NCBI RefSeq assembly: GCF_004102025.1
Contig: NZ_CP025228.1
Location: 1,054,001 to 1,118,000, forward strand
Length of the DNA: 64,000 nt
Reading direction: 5' to 3'
DNA from: Actinomyces qiguomingii
GTDB taxonomy: Bacteria; Actinomycetota; Actinomycetes; Actinomycetales; Actinomycetaceae
The number at the start of each line of letters is the position of its first letter. Position 1 is the stretch's first letter. Below, piece after piece: positions 45,916 to 54,638 of the stretch. Position numbers and translations under genes: made by a program. The notes under the pieces were generated by a model. The model was not told the DNA's origin, did not search any database, and was given only the letters and a program-made list of their open reading frames with translations.

Positions 45916-46794
45916 TCAGGCCTGCTGGGAGTAGTCGTTGACCGTCGTCGTGAAGGCGGGCGGCTCGTCGGGGATCACGTAATAGGGGGCCTGCGGGGTT
46001 TCGTTGATCGCGGCGATCTCCGCCTCGGTCAGCGTCACGTCGAGGGCGGCGAGGTTGTCCGCCATGTGGGCGGGATTCAAGGTCTTGGGGAAGGTGATGT
46101 TCTTCTCCGCCAGGTGCCAGGCCAGGATCACCTGGGCGGGGGTGGCGCCCGTGCGTTGCGCGGCGGCGGCGATCGCGGGCTCTTCCAGCAGGGTCTTGTC
46201 GCCATGGCCGAGCGGGTACCAGGCCTCTACCAGGACCTCGGTGCCGGCAGCGCGGTCCATCCGGGCCTTCAGCTCGTGCTGGTTCCAGCGCGGGTGCGCC
46301 TCCACTTGGTTCACGACCGGCTTGATGGAGGCGACGTCCAGGATCTCCTGGAACTTGGCGATCGGGAAGTTGGACAGACCGATTGAGCGGATCTTGCCCG
46401 CGGCCACGGCCTCCTCCATCGCCTTCCAGCCGGAGGTGTACTCGCCGTAGGGCTGGTGGAACAGCAGCAGGTCCAGGTAGTCCAGGCCCAGGCGCTCCAA
46501 GGTGGCGTCGATGTCCTTCACGGCCTGCGCGTAGGGGTAGGACTGCGGGAACAGCTTGCTGGTGATGAACAGGTCCTCGCGCTTCACGCTGCCGGCGGCG
46601 ATGGCGTCCCGCACCACCTCGCCGACGGCGACCTCGTTGAAGTAGGCGTTGGCGGTGTCGATGTGCCGGTAGCCGAGCTCGAGGGCCTGCGGCAGGTGTT
46701 CGCGGACCTGGTCGGAGGTCATCTGGAAGACGCCGTAGCCCAGCGCCGGGATGTTGATGCCGTTGTTCATGGTGAAGGACGGGATGGTGATCAT
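45916..46794 (-). CDS. Aldo/keto reductase 2
   Basis: A 292-residue AKR close to the neighbouring one (both open with N-N-G and LGYGVFQ). Tetrad residues lie in YRHIDTANAYFNE, LFITSKLFPQS and LDLLLFHQPYGEY; the NADP motif is ITFPKTLNPAHMADNLAALD, where the usual Ile-Pro is Phe-Pro and the S/T-x-x-x-x-R lacks Arg. The start at 46794 has GAGGAG seven bases before; longer frames to 46932 run into the LysR gene's promoter region. It is divergent from a LysR regulator, which is likely its controller. Confidence 0.92.
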   Translation of the reverse strand: MITIPSFTMNNGINIPALGYGVFQMTSDQVREHLPQALELGYRHIDTANAYFNEVAVGEVVRDAIAAGSVKREDLFITSKLFPQSYPYAQAVKDIDATLERLGLDYLDLLLFHQPYGEYTSGWKAMEEAVAAGKIRSIGLSNFPIAKFQEILDVASIKPVVNQVEAHPRWNQHELKARMDRAAGTEVLVEAWYPLGHGDKTLLEEPAIAAAAQRTGATPAQVILAWHLAEKNITFPKTLNPAHMADNLAALDVTLTEAEIAAINETPQAPYYVIPDEPPAFTTTVNDYSQQA

Positions 46795-46955
46795 GGTCTG
46801 CTCCTCGTATCGGCTCCTAGGCACGGCGGTCATCTCGGTCAGCCGATTCAACTGCCGCGTCACGCATAAGTCTTCTCTGCGATCCGCCCGTATGTAAAAT
46901 GCCAATATCGGAAGTCTTGATGCGTCAGACACATAAGTGGGGGAGTGAGCGGCAG

Positions 46956-47804
46956 GTGGACTTCGAGCAGCTGCGCCAGCTGGAGGCGATCGCGCGCGAG
47001 GGCACGCTCAGCGCCGCCGCTCGCTCCCTGCATCTGTCCCAGCCGGCGCTCAGCCGTTCGCTGCAACGCCTAGAGGCAGAACTGCGACAGCCCCTCTTCG
47101 ACCGTCCCGGACGCCGCCTCGTTCTCAACGAGGCCGGACGCATCGCCCTGGACCACGCCGGACGGCTCCTGCGCGAGGAGAAGGCTCTGCGCGCCGTCTT
47201 GGGCGACCTCGCCCGCCGTACCCGGGCCCTGCGCGTGGGCACTGTTGCGCCGGCTCCGTTGTGGCGGCTGACCTCCCTGATCGTCGAGCGTTTCCCCGGT
47301 CTGGTGCTCACTTCCCAGTCGCTTGCCGAGGAGGAGGTGGAGGAGGGCATCGTCAGTGGCGAGATAGACCTGGGCATCTCCCTGCGGCCCCACCCGTTGC
47401 CGAGCGTGCGCTCGGCCTGGCTCATGGTGGAGAACCTCGCCGTCGCCCTGCCCGCCGGGCACGCGCTTGCGGACCGGGAGCAGGTGGCGGTCGCTGAGCT
47501 GGATGGGGAGACCTTCTTGCTGCTGGCGGACATTGGCTTCTGGCGCGAGCGCTGCGACCGCCACCTGCCCCACTCGCAGTTCGTCGTGCAGGAGGACCGG
47601 GACGTCTTCGCGCAACTGGCCAAAAGCTCCCCGCTGCCGCATTTCATCACCGACGCTCCCGCACTATCCGCTCCCGCGCCCGGACGTGTAGTCGTCCCCA
47701 TTCGGGACGCCATGGCGCACGCAACCTTCTACCTGCTGCTGTGCCCGGGCGGGCGCCGCGAGGCCGCAGACGTATTCGACTGGGCGCGCGGCCGGACCTC
47801 CTGA
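46956..47804 (+). CDS. LysR-family transcriptional regulator
   Basis: A 282-residue regulator. The N-terminal winged helix (LRQLEAIAREGTLSAAARSL; HLSQPALSRSLQRLEAELRQ) is canonical, followed by the linker helix and a shortened type 2 periplasmic-fold effector domain (RVGTVAPAPLWRLTSLIVER onward). The GTG at 46956 is preferred because LysR proteins usually begin 2-4 residues before this helix and GGGGAG lies upstream; an ATG at 46899 would add 19 residues. It is divergent from the two aldo/keto reductase genes, so it probably regulates them and itself from the 46795-46955 interval. Confidence 0.9.
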   Translation: MDFEQLRQLEAIAREGTLSAAARSLHLSQPALSRSLQRLEAELRQPLFDRPGRRLVLNEAGRIALDHAGRLLREEKALRAVLGDLARRTRALRVGTVAPAPLWRLTSLIVERFPGLVLTSQSLAEEEVEEGIVSGEIDLGISLRPHPLPSVRSAWLMVENLAVALPAGHALADREQVAVAELDGETFLLLADIGFWRERCDRHLPHSQFVVQEDRDVFAQLAKSSPLPHFITDAPALSAPAPGRVVVPIRDAMAHATFYLLLCPGGRREAADVFDWARGRTS

Positions 47805-47826
47805 CCCGCCATCCCCTCACCCAACG

Positions 47827-47870
47827 CCGAGTTCGGTCGACGTTACTGCCGAGTTCGGTCGAAGTGGTCC
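47827..47870. repeat. 22-bp array locus 3 (CCGAGTTCGG core)
   Basis: CCGAGTTCGGTCGACGTTAC (from 47827) and CCGAGTTCGGTCGAAGTGGT (from 47849), 22 bp apart, between the convergent LysR and XRE genes. Confidence 0.65.
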
Positions 47871-47927
47871 CGGCGTCCCGATGCGCGACGACCGCATAGC
47901 AGCCGCACCCGGTCCGGGCTCAGTTGT

Positions 47928-48557
47928 CTAGTCGACCCAGATGCGGACGTGGTCCTCATCATCGATGACGTCGATGAGGGTGCTCGGGCCGGCGCTGTCG
48001 AGGGCGCTGTATGAGGTGGCCAGGAGTGCATTGAGATCGATGCCATGGGTGCCGGCGGCGGTGCGCACCTGCGGCACATTCGCGATGAGGGCCGCCAGCG
48101 CGGAGACTGCCTGCATGGGGAAGGCCAGGTTGACATTGTCCTGCGGGCCCCGGACCTCAATGTGGAGGCTGCGCCCGGCCGTTCGCGGTGCTTGCCGCCC
48201 GCCCTCCGTCTGTGTCGCGGGCTCGGGACGCACGAGGGTGAATCCGGTGGCTGTGGGCACAGCGGGCGACAACGCCCTCGGGGGCGATGCTGGCGACGGC
48301 GTCGCGGAGGATGCAGGCGGGGGAGGCGTCGGGCTGTCGGTCGGTGCGTCCTCATCGGGCACGGCGAGCAGTGCGTCGACGCTCGTGTCGAGCAGGGCCG
48401 CCAGGGCGGGCAGGGTGGCCACATCCGGGTAGTTCAGGTCGTTCTCCCACTTGCTGACAGCCTGCGGAGTGACGCCCATGCGTTTTGCGAGCTGCTCCTG
48501 GGTCATGCCGCGTGCGAGCCGCAGCCTGGCGATATTGCGTCCGACCGAGTGCTTCAT
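47928..48557 (-). CDS. XRE-type HTH protein with YvlB/LiaX-like C-terminal domain
   Basis: A 209-residue protein. Residues 1-65 form a Cro/CI-type helix-turn-helix (LARGMTQEQLAKRMGVTPQA; VSKWENDLNYPDVATLPALA). A Pro/Ser/Thr/Ala-rich linker (about 70-125) follows. The C-terminal 85 residues (SLHIEVRGPQDNVNLAFPMQ ... IDVIDDEDHVRIWVD) look like the alpha/beta unit seen in YvlB/LiaX-type envelope-stress proteins: beta strand, N-x-x-x-P helix, then V-D-V-x-D-x-D-x-V-x-I-x-V-D. A regulator that senses an envelope or ligand signal is a reasonable inference. The start at 48557 is chosen because the HTH begins there. Confidence 0.75.
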   Translation of the reverse strand: MKHSVGRNIARLRLARGMTQEQLAKRMGVTPQAVSKWENDLNYPDVATLPALAALLDTSVDALLAVPDEDAPTDSPTPPPPASSATPSPASPPRALSPAVPTATGFTLVRPEPATQTEGGRQAPRTAGRSLHIEVRGPQDNVNLAFPMQAVSALAALIANVPQVRTAAGTHGIDLNALLATSYSALDSAGPSTLIDVIDDEDHVRIWVD

Positions 48558-49116
48558 GTATCTGCCTGCTTTCCATTGTGTTTGCACCAGGCCTGCTGGC
48601 CGTTGGTGTTGCGCCGGGGCGCTGCGGGGCGCCTGCCGGCGTTGCGCAATGACGATGATGACTGGTCCGGCACGCAGAGCGGTAGCACGCATCCGTTGAT
48701 CACGGAATCCGTGAGCCGGGCACGGGGCCTGACCGACTCAACCACCGGTTGAGATGCGCATAATTCGGGGGGTGGTGGGAGGGTTCAGTGGGTGTGGTGG
48801 GTTTGTTGGGGTGGTCAGGCCCGGGTCGGGTGCGTCATCTTGGGAGTGGCGCACGCTCAGTCACTTCGCCGCCTCGGCCGGTTGGCGGGTTTTGCCTGGT
48901 ATTTCGGTGTTTTTGGTTTTTGTGTGGTGGGGGTTGGTTGGCTCCAGCGTGCGCCGTGGGGGTTGCGGCACGCTGGAGCTGGTTGGCCTGTTTTTCGGGT
49001 GGTGTGCTTTCCGCGTGATTATGCCGTTTCTGTGGAAGCGTGCCGGGACTGAGCGTGCGGCACGTGCTCGCGCCGGGCCTGCCCGTGCGCGTGCTCGGCT
49101 CCCGGTGTTTGCGAGC

Positions 49117-49205
49117 GCAATGGCGGGGAGGGTGTGGGGCGTGCGCTGAGGACAGGTAGTCGCGCTCCGGGCCGTCCCGCAATGGCGGAGGGTGCGGGGC
49201 GTGCG
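49117..49205. repeat. Direct repeat pair, 62 bp apart
   Basis: GCAATGGCGGGGAGGGTGTG plus GGGCGTGCG (49117-49145) recurs with a two-base deletion and one change at 49179-49205. The interval contains AGTCGCGCTCCGG, which reappears in part after the second copy. Confidence 0.5.
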
Positions 49206-49562
49206 GATGGTGGGATGCCGACCGGAGCAGTCGCGCCGCGCACTGCGTGGTGACGGGCGCAGGCCGGTAATGTCCGCGTTCGGCACTGATGTCGTTGGTG
49301 CGCATGCGGTCTGGCGGGGCATCCGCGTGATTCCGACGTATTGTCCGTGGACGCCGGCACGGCTGGCATGGTTCGCACCGAATCCGGGCACTCCGCTATG
49401 GCCTACAGCCGGGACCCCCCACCACACTCCCAAACCGAAAGAGCCCTCAATTATCGCGATTCGCTCGGGGTGAGAAGGACACATGTAGGGCGTCGTGGAT
49501 GGGCACATGCTGGGTATCGGGGGGTGCGGATCCTGGGGCTTGCCCGGGCACGGGCCCTCTAC

Positions 49563-49653
49563 TTGGACCGGTTTCTTCACTTGGACCGCGTTCCGGCGCT
49601 TGGACCGTCTGAGAGTGCGTTAAAGGCGGTCCGACTGAAGCCAGCTGGTCCAA
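49563..49653. repeat. TTGGACC array locus 3 (converging halves)
   Basis: TTGGACC at 49563, 49581 and 49600 (18 and 19 bp apart), then GGTCC at 49628 and GGTCCAA at 49647 (19 bp apart). The stretch after the third unit, GTCTGAGAGTGCGT, is nearly identical to 3540-3553. Confidence 0.7.
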
Positions 49654-49840
49654 TCAGGTGAGCGATCTCAAGGCGAACTTGACTCGCATCCGCCTCCACC
49701 GTGTCTCTCCGGGGCCTCTCCACGCCCAGATCGGAAGAGCCGGATATCGCCTGCTTCGAGCGAGCCCTCAGCGGCACCACCTTTGCGGCCGCGGTGCGTT
49801 GGTGATGATAGCGGTGCAGGTCTCGGGGTGGGCTCCTTCG

Positions 49841-51211
49841 CTAGGCGGGGACGGTTCCGGGGTCGCGTCGGCGGCCTCGTCGGAGGCCGCGAAGCCCATA
49901 CCGGGGCCCCAGCCAGCCGATTAGCCCACCCACGGCCAGCGCGGCCATGGTCTCGGCCACGATGATCGCGGCCCAGATGCCCGTGGAACCCACGAGCAGC
50001 GGCAGCAGCAGGACCGAGCCCACCTCCAGACCGAGGGTGCGGCCAGCCGCCAGCGCCGCCGAGACGAGCCCGTTGCCCAGTGCCGTGAACAATGATGAGC
50101 CGTACATGCTCACGCCCATGGGCAGGAAGGAGATGGAGAAGATGCGCAGCGCCGTCTCGGTCAGCTCCATGAGACCGGGGTCGCGTCCGGCGAAGACGAG
50201 CGCCAGCGGGTGCGCCAACAGTTGTGAGGTGAGCAGCATCGCCGCGCCGGCCACGCCGAGTATGGCCAGTGAGGTACGCATCAGGCTGCGCTTCTCCACG
50301 TCGTTCGCGGCGCCGTGCCGGTAGCTCATCAGCGGGGCGGCGCCCATGCAGAAGCCCTCGAAGACCGCGGTGAAGATCATGCTGACGTACATGACCACGC
50401 CGTAGGCGGCCACCCCGTCGGGGCCGACATACTTCAGCAACTGCAGGTTGTAGATGATGCTGACCACCGAGATGGCCACCACCGCCATCATCTCCGATGA
50501 TCCGTTCACACATACCCGTCCCAGCGCGGCCAGGTCCCCGGCCGGGCGGCCCAGCCGCAGGAAGCTGCTGTTCGGGCGAGCGAACCAGAACAACGGCACC
50601 AGGCCGCCGAACAGCTCCGAGGCTACGGTGGCCCACGCGGCTCCGGCCACGCCCCACCCGAGGGCGCCGACGAACAGCAGATCCAGAGCCATGTTGGTCA
50701 CCCCCGCCGCAACCGTCACATACAGTCCGAGTCGGGGCCTGCCCGCGGTGGAGGCGAAGGTCTGGAAGGCGTACTGCAGCATGAACGCAGGCAGCGAGAC
50801 CATCAGAATCCGCCCGTACAGCACGCACAGCTCAAGCATCTGGCCGGATGCACCGAGCAATTGGGCGACGGGCCGCATGGCCAGCGCGCCGATGAGTGCC
50901 AACGCGATGCCCGCCCCGAGCGCGACGTAGACGATCATGGAGAAATAACGATTCGCCAGTTCGCCGTCGCCCCGGCCGCGGGTGTGGGAGATGAGTTCAC
51001 TGCCGCCCGAGCCCATCATGAAGCCGAGGGTGCCCAGGATCATGATGAACGGCATGATCAGGGTGACGGCGGCCAGCGCCGTCTTGCCGGCGAAGTTCGC
51101 GACGAACAGGCCGTCGACCACGCCGTAGATCGAGGTGAAGATCATCATCGCGATGGAGGGCGCCGTGAAGCGCAGCAGTGCGCGCGGCCCCAGGTGCTGG
51201 GACATGTCCAT
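49841..51211 (-). CDS. MATE-family multidrug efflux transporter
   Basis: A 456-residue protein with about twelve transmembrane segments in two six-helix halves, of the MepA/DinF-like multi-antimicrobial extrusion family. LLRFTAPSIAMMIFTSIYGVVDGLFVA is the usual first helix (given in part: APSIAMMIFTSIYGVVDGL) and GSGGSELISHTRGRGD the loop after TM2. It exports cationic drugs or metabolites with Na+ or H+. The ATG lies 5 bp after the stop of the marR-like gene, so the two form one operon, as for mepR-mepA in Staphylococcus. Confidence 0.94.
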   Translation of the reverse strand: MDMSQHLGPRALLRFTAPSIAMMIFTSIYGVVDGLFVANFAGKTALAAVTLIMPFIMILGTLGFMMGSGGSELISHTRGRGDGELANRYFSMIVYVALGAGIALALIGALAMRPVAQLLGASGQMLELCVLYGRILMVSLPAFMLQYAFQTFASTAGRPRLGLYVTVAAGVTNMALDLLFVGALGWGVAGAAWATVASELFGGLVPLFWFARPNSSFLRLGRPAGDLAALGRVCVNGSSEMMAVVAISVVSIIYNLQLLKYVGPDGVAAYGVVMYVSMIFTAVFEGFCMGAAPLMSYRHGAANDVEKRSLMRTSLAILGVAGAAMLLTSQLLAHPLALVFAGRDPGLMELTETALRIFSISFLPMGVSMYGSSLFTALGNGLVSAALAAGRTLGLEVGSVLLLPLLVGSTGIWAAIIVAETMAALAVGGLIGWLGPRYGLRGLRRGRRRDPGTVPA

Positions 51212-51216
51212 AGTCG

Positions 51217-51663
51217 TCAGTCGTATTCGACTGCGTCCAGCTCTTCTACCAGGACGTTCGCGTGTTCGGTCAGGGCGGCGGCGAGCTCGTTGCGCTGAGC
51301 AGATGTTATCGAGGCCAGGGCTGTGAGCTCGGCATTGATGATGGGGATGATGTGCTCGGCGATGAGTGCACTGCCCTGATCGGTCAGGTAGACGTGGGTG
51401 CTTCGCCCCGGCCCGGGCTCAAGGTGCACGATGCCGTCTTCCTGGAGCCGTTTGATGGCGGAGTTGACTGTTTGCTTCCGGGTGAAGCACAGCTCGCCAA
51501 GTCGGCTCTGCGAGCAGCCCTCACCCTCCATGTGCAGTGCATACAGAATGTCGAATGCTGCATCCGACAGTCCCGCCGCCCGGGCGGCCCGGTGGTAGGC
51601 GTCCTCAGTGCGTTTGATCGTCGTGTTGATCGCCTGCTGCAGTTCCATCAGGTCGGTGGCCAT
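51217..51663 (-). CDS. MarR-family regulator of the MATE transporter
   Basis: A 148-residue winged-helix regulator. GLSDAAFDILYALHMEGEGC and the recognition part LGELCFTRKQTVNSAIKRLQ with wing GIVHLEPGPGRSTHVYLT are typical. It should repress its own operon and release on binding a transported compound. Upstream, on the minus strand, TACAGT (51705-51700) is a likely -10 box, followed by a perfect 6-2-6 palindrome (51697-51684) that is the obvious operator. Confidence 0.92.
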   Translation of the reverse strand: MATDLMELQQAINTTIKRTEDAYHRAARAAGLSDAAFDILYALHMEGEGCSQSRLGELCFTRKQTVNSAIKRLQEDGIVHLEPGPGRSTHVYLTDQGSALIAEHIIPIINAELTALASITSAQRNELAAALTEHANVLVEELDAVEYD

Positions 51664-51683
51664 GTGACCCCTTCAGTCCTTGA

Positions 51684-51705
51684 GTCCGAGTTCGGACCTA
51701 CTGTA
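51684..51705 (-). promoter_or_regulatory. Promoter and palindromic operator of the marR-MATE operon
   Basis: GTCCGA-GT-TCGGAC (51684-51697) is a perfect dyad directly downstream of a -10-like TACAGT (minus strand, 51705-51700). Its inner CCGAGTTCGG equals the core of the 22-bp array at 47827. Confidence 0.55.
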
Positions 51706-51833
51706 CAGGGTGCGGCCTAGCGGATCGGTCAGTGTGTGCTGTGAGGTGTGTCCAAGGCCCCTGAGAGGAGGCCCGGTGTGGCGTGGGGTGCTCGGGGTGG
51801 GGTCTGTCTGTTCGATTCGTCGTCGCGAAACTC

Positions 51834-51894
51834 TTCCCCAACAATGGACCGAGCGGTAGGATTGTGACAAGCGGGTGCTCTCAGGTGAGCACCC
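51834..51894 (+). promoter_or_regulatory. GH3 promoter and leader hairpin
   Basis: TTCCCC (51834-51839), 17 bp, TAGGAT (51857-51862). Just after the expected start site, GGGTGCTC (51873-51880) pairs perfectly with GAGCACCC (51887-51894). The hairpin ends 30 bp before the GTG; it is either an operator half-site pair or a leader RNA stem. Confidence 0.5.
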
Positions 51895-51924
51895 CACAAC
51901 CTGGCCTGACAGAAGGGGCTCACA

Positions 51925-54390
51925 GTGGAGCAGAACATGAACCAGTACGAGATTGACCACCTGGCAACGGTACGCGCGGGGGCGCCCGAATCCATGGTGC
52001 TGCTGAAGACCGACGGATCCTTCCCCCTTAAGGGCCTCGGCAGGATCGCACTGTACGGGGCGGGTGCCCGGCGCACGATCAAGGGCGGAACCGGCAGCGG
52101 CGACGTCAACTCCCGCCATGTGGTCACCGTTGAGGAAGGGCTCGAGAACGCCGGCTTCACCATCACCACCAAGTCCTGGCTGGACGCCTATGATCGCGTC
52201 GCCGAGGAGAACCACAAGACCTTCGTCGCAGACCTGAAGGCTCAGGCCAAGGCTGCGGGCGTGCCCGCCATCTACTTCGGAATGGGCGCAGTCGAGCCCG
52301 CCCCCGCCTTCGACCTGCCGCTCGACGGCGACGGCGAGGCCGCCATCTACGTCGTCGCCCGCGACTCTGGTGAGGGAAATGACCGCCACCCCGAGGCCGG
52401 CGACGTGAAACTCACCGATTCCGAGATCCGCGACATCAGCGCACTCGCCACCAAGTTCGACAAGTTCCTACTGGTGCTCAACGTCGGCGGCGTCGTCGAC
52501 CTGACGCCGGTGAAGGACGTGAGCAACATCCTGCTGCTGTCCCAGCTGGGCGCCGCTATCGGCGACGCCTTCGCCGACGTGCTGCTCGGCAAGAGCTACC
52601 CCTCCGGCAAGCTATCCACCACCTGGGCGGCCTGGGAGGACTACTCCACTGAGGGTGACTTCGGCGACCCGGATGACACCAACTACCGCGAGGGCGTCTA
52701 CGTCGGTTACCGCTACTTCGACTCGGTCGGCACCGCCCCGATCTTCCCCTTCGGCTACGGCCTGGGCTACACCACCTTTACCATCGGCGCCCCCGCCGTC
52801 AGCGCCTCCGGCTCCGAGATCACCGTGAAGGCCTCCGTGACCAACACCGGCACCGCCGCCGGCAAGGAGGTCGTCCAGGTCTACGTCTCCGTGCCCGCCG
52901 GCGACCTCGACCAGCCCTACCAGGCCCTGGCCGCCTTCGCCAAGACCGGCGAGCTTGCTGCGGGCGCGGCCGAGGACGTCGCCGTCACCTTCGACCTGAC
53001 CGACATCGCCTCCTATGACGCCGCCAAGGCCGCCACCGTGCTCGAGTCCGGCGACTACGTGGTGCGCGTGGGCGCTTCCAGCCGTGACACGGTCCCCGCG
53101 GCCGTCGTCGAGCTGGCCGAGACGGCGATTGTCCGTCGGCTCCACGACGCCCTGGGAGACCCCGGCTTCACCGACTTCAAGCCGGCCGCACCGGTCGCCG
53201 TCGAGGTGCCGGCCGACCTTCCGCGGCTGGCAGTGACCGCCGCCGACCTGCGCCGTGAGGACACCCACGCCCCCGTGGACCTGACCGAGGCCCTCGACTA
53301 CGTGAAGAACCTGTCCGACGACGAACTGTCCTACATCGTGCTGGGTGACTACAGCGACGACGCCGAGAAGCAGTCCATCATCGGTCAGGCCTCGCAGGCA
53401 CTGGTCGGCGCCGCGGGCCAGACCACCACACGCTTCGAGGGGCTGCCGTCGCTGGTCATGCCCGACGGCCCCGCCGGACTGCGCCTGTCGCCTCAGGTGG
53501 GCGTGGACGCCGATGGCGCCTTCCCGCTCGGGGAGGCCCTGGGCGGCCTGTTCGCCGAGCTCATGGACGACGAGTCTGTTGCCGCGCTCGGCGGTGACAC
53601 CGCCCCCGCGCCCCGTACCCCGGAGCGCACCTACGAGCAGTACGCCACCGCCATCCCGATCGGCACCGCCATTGCCCAGACCTGGAATCCCGAGCTGGCC
53701 GCCGCCTATGGCGACCTGGTGGGCGTGGAGATGGACCACTTTGGCGCCCACCTGTGGCTGGCCCCGGCCTTCAATCTGCACCGCACCATCCTGTGCGGGC
53801 GCAACTTCGAGTACATGTCTGAGGACCCGCTGCTCGCCGGCCGCATGGCCGCTGGTATCACCCGCGGCGTCCAGGCCCACCCGGGTCGCGCCGTCACCGT
53901 CAAGCACTTCGCCTTCAACAACCAGGAGACGAACCGCCTGAACTCCAACAGCCACGTCTCCCAGCGGGCCGCCCGCGACCTGTACCTGCGCAGCTTCGAG
54001 ATCGTTATCCGTGAGGCTCAGCCCCACGCGCTCATGACCTCCTACAACCTGCTCAACGGGGTGCACACCTCCGAGTCCGCCGACCTGCTGGAGACCATCC
54101 TGCGCGAGGAGTGGGGCTATAAGGGCCTGGTCATGACCGACTGGGTGGTGGACTCCATGGCCCGCACGGACCTGAAGTACCCCCGCGCCACCGCCTCGGC
54201 CACCGTCAAGGCCGGCAACGAGCTGTTCATGCCCGGCTGCGAGGCGGACCGCCAGGACATCCTCGCGGCCCTGCGCGACGAGGGGACGGCGGCCGTGACG
54301 CTGACCCGCGCCGAGCTCGAGAAGCAGGCCGCCCGGGTGGTGCGCATGGCCCACCTGCTGGGCGACGTCGCCTCCGCCCCGGAGGTCTGA
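51925..54390 (+). CDS. GH3 beta-glucosidase-type hydrolase with permuted domain order
   Basis: An 821-residue family 3 glycoside hydrolase in which the domains are swapped: the (alpha/beta)6 C-domain comes first (about residues 1-270, including SQLGAAIGDAFADVLLGKSY), then a fibronectin III-like domain (about 285-400, KEVVQVYVSVPAG), and finally the TIM-barrel N-domain (about 460-800) with VTVKHFAFNNQETNR and the nucleophile Asp739 in LVMTDWVVDS. Such permuted GH3 enzymes are known in some Firmicutes and Actinobacteria. No signal peptide, so it acts in the cytosol on imported beta-glucosides or similar. GTG start with AGAAGGGG seven bases before. Stand-alone gene with its own promoter. Confidence 0.93.
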   Translation: MEQNMNQYEIDHLATVRAGAPESMVLLKTDGSFPLKGLGRIALYGAGARRTIKGGTGSGDVNSRHVVTVEEGLENAGFTITTKSWLDAYDRVAEENHKTFVADLKAQAKAAGVPAIYFGMGAVEPAPAFDLPLDGDGEAAIYVVARDSGEGNDRHPEAGDVKLTDSEIRDISALATKFDKFLLVLNVGGVVDLTPVKDVSNILLLSQLGAAIGDAFADVLLGKSYPSGKLSTTWAAWEDYSTEGDFGDPDDTNYREGVYVGYRYFDSVGTAPIFPFGYGLGYTTFTIGAPAVSASGSEITVKASVTNTGTAAGKEVVQVYVSVPAGDLDQPYQALAAFAKTGELAAGAAEDVAVTFDLTDIASYDAAKAATVLESGDYVVRVGASSRDTVPAAVVELAETAIVRRLHDALGDPGFTDFKPAAPVAVEVPADLPRLAVTAADLRREDTHAPVDLTEALDYVKNLSDDELSYIVLGDYSDDAEKQSIIGQASQALVGAAGQTTTRFEGLPSLVMPDGPAGLRLSPQVGVDADGAFPLGEALGGLFAELMDDESVAALGGDTAPAPRTPERTYEQYATAIPIGTAIAQTWNPELAAAYGDLVGVEMDHFGAHLWLAPAFNLHRTILCGRNFEYMSEDPLLAGRMAAGITRGVQAHPGRAVTVKHFAFNNQETNRLNSNSHVSQRAARDLYLRSFEIVIREAQPHALMTSYNLLNGVHTSESADLLETILREEWGYKGLVMTDWVVDSMARTDLKYPRATASATVKAGNELFMPGCEADRQDILAALRDEGTAAVTLTRAELEKQAARVVRMAHLLGDVASAPEV

Positions 54391-54435
54391 GCACTTCCGC
54401 GCTGCATGCTCGGGCTTGGATCAACCAGGCACTAA

Positions 54436-54479
54436 GGGGCCCCGTCTGACGCCGCGTACCGGCGCCGGACGGGGCCCCG
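54436..54479 (+). terminator. Terminator after the GH3 gene
   Basis: GGGGCCCCGTC (54436-54446) pairs perfectly with GACGGGGCCCC (54469-54479); an inner GGCGCC extends the fold. It lies 46 bp after the stop. Confidence 0.85.
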
Positions 54480-54638
54480 CCCGTGGCAGGATCATGCTCG
54501 GACCCGACGACGCCGCAGTCGCCCGCCACCGACGTCACCGACCGACCCGGGCGGCCCGGCCGCCTGCGACCAGCCCCGGAGACGCAACCTGACAACCGCC
54601 AGCACAAAGCACCGACAACCAAGCACAAGGGAGACACC

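Larger units (their letters stand above)
48558..49840. other. 1.28-kb gene-free region rich in repeats
   Basis: No gene with recognisable domain. It contains G/T-rich tail motifs near 48895-48945 (plus) and 49405-49445 (minus, GGGAGTGTGGTGGGG after CTCTTTCGGTTT), a direct repeat at 49117/49179 and TTGGACC array locus 3 at 49563. The many long open frames overlap on all frames, a GC effect. Confidence 0.5.

Noticed and set aside
48861..49580. 240-residue minus-strand frame in the 48.6-49.8 kb region
   Set aside because: Composition is Pro/Arg/His/Thr-rich with no hydrophobic core, it crosses repeat motifs, and competing frames exist on both strands.
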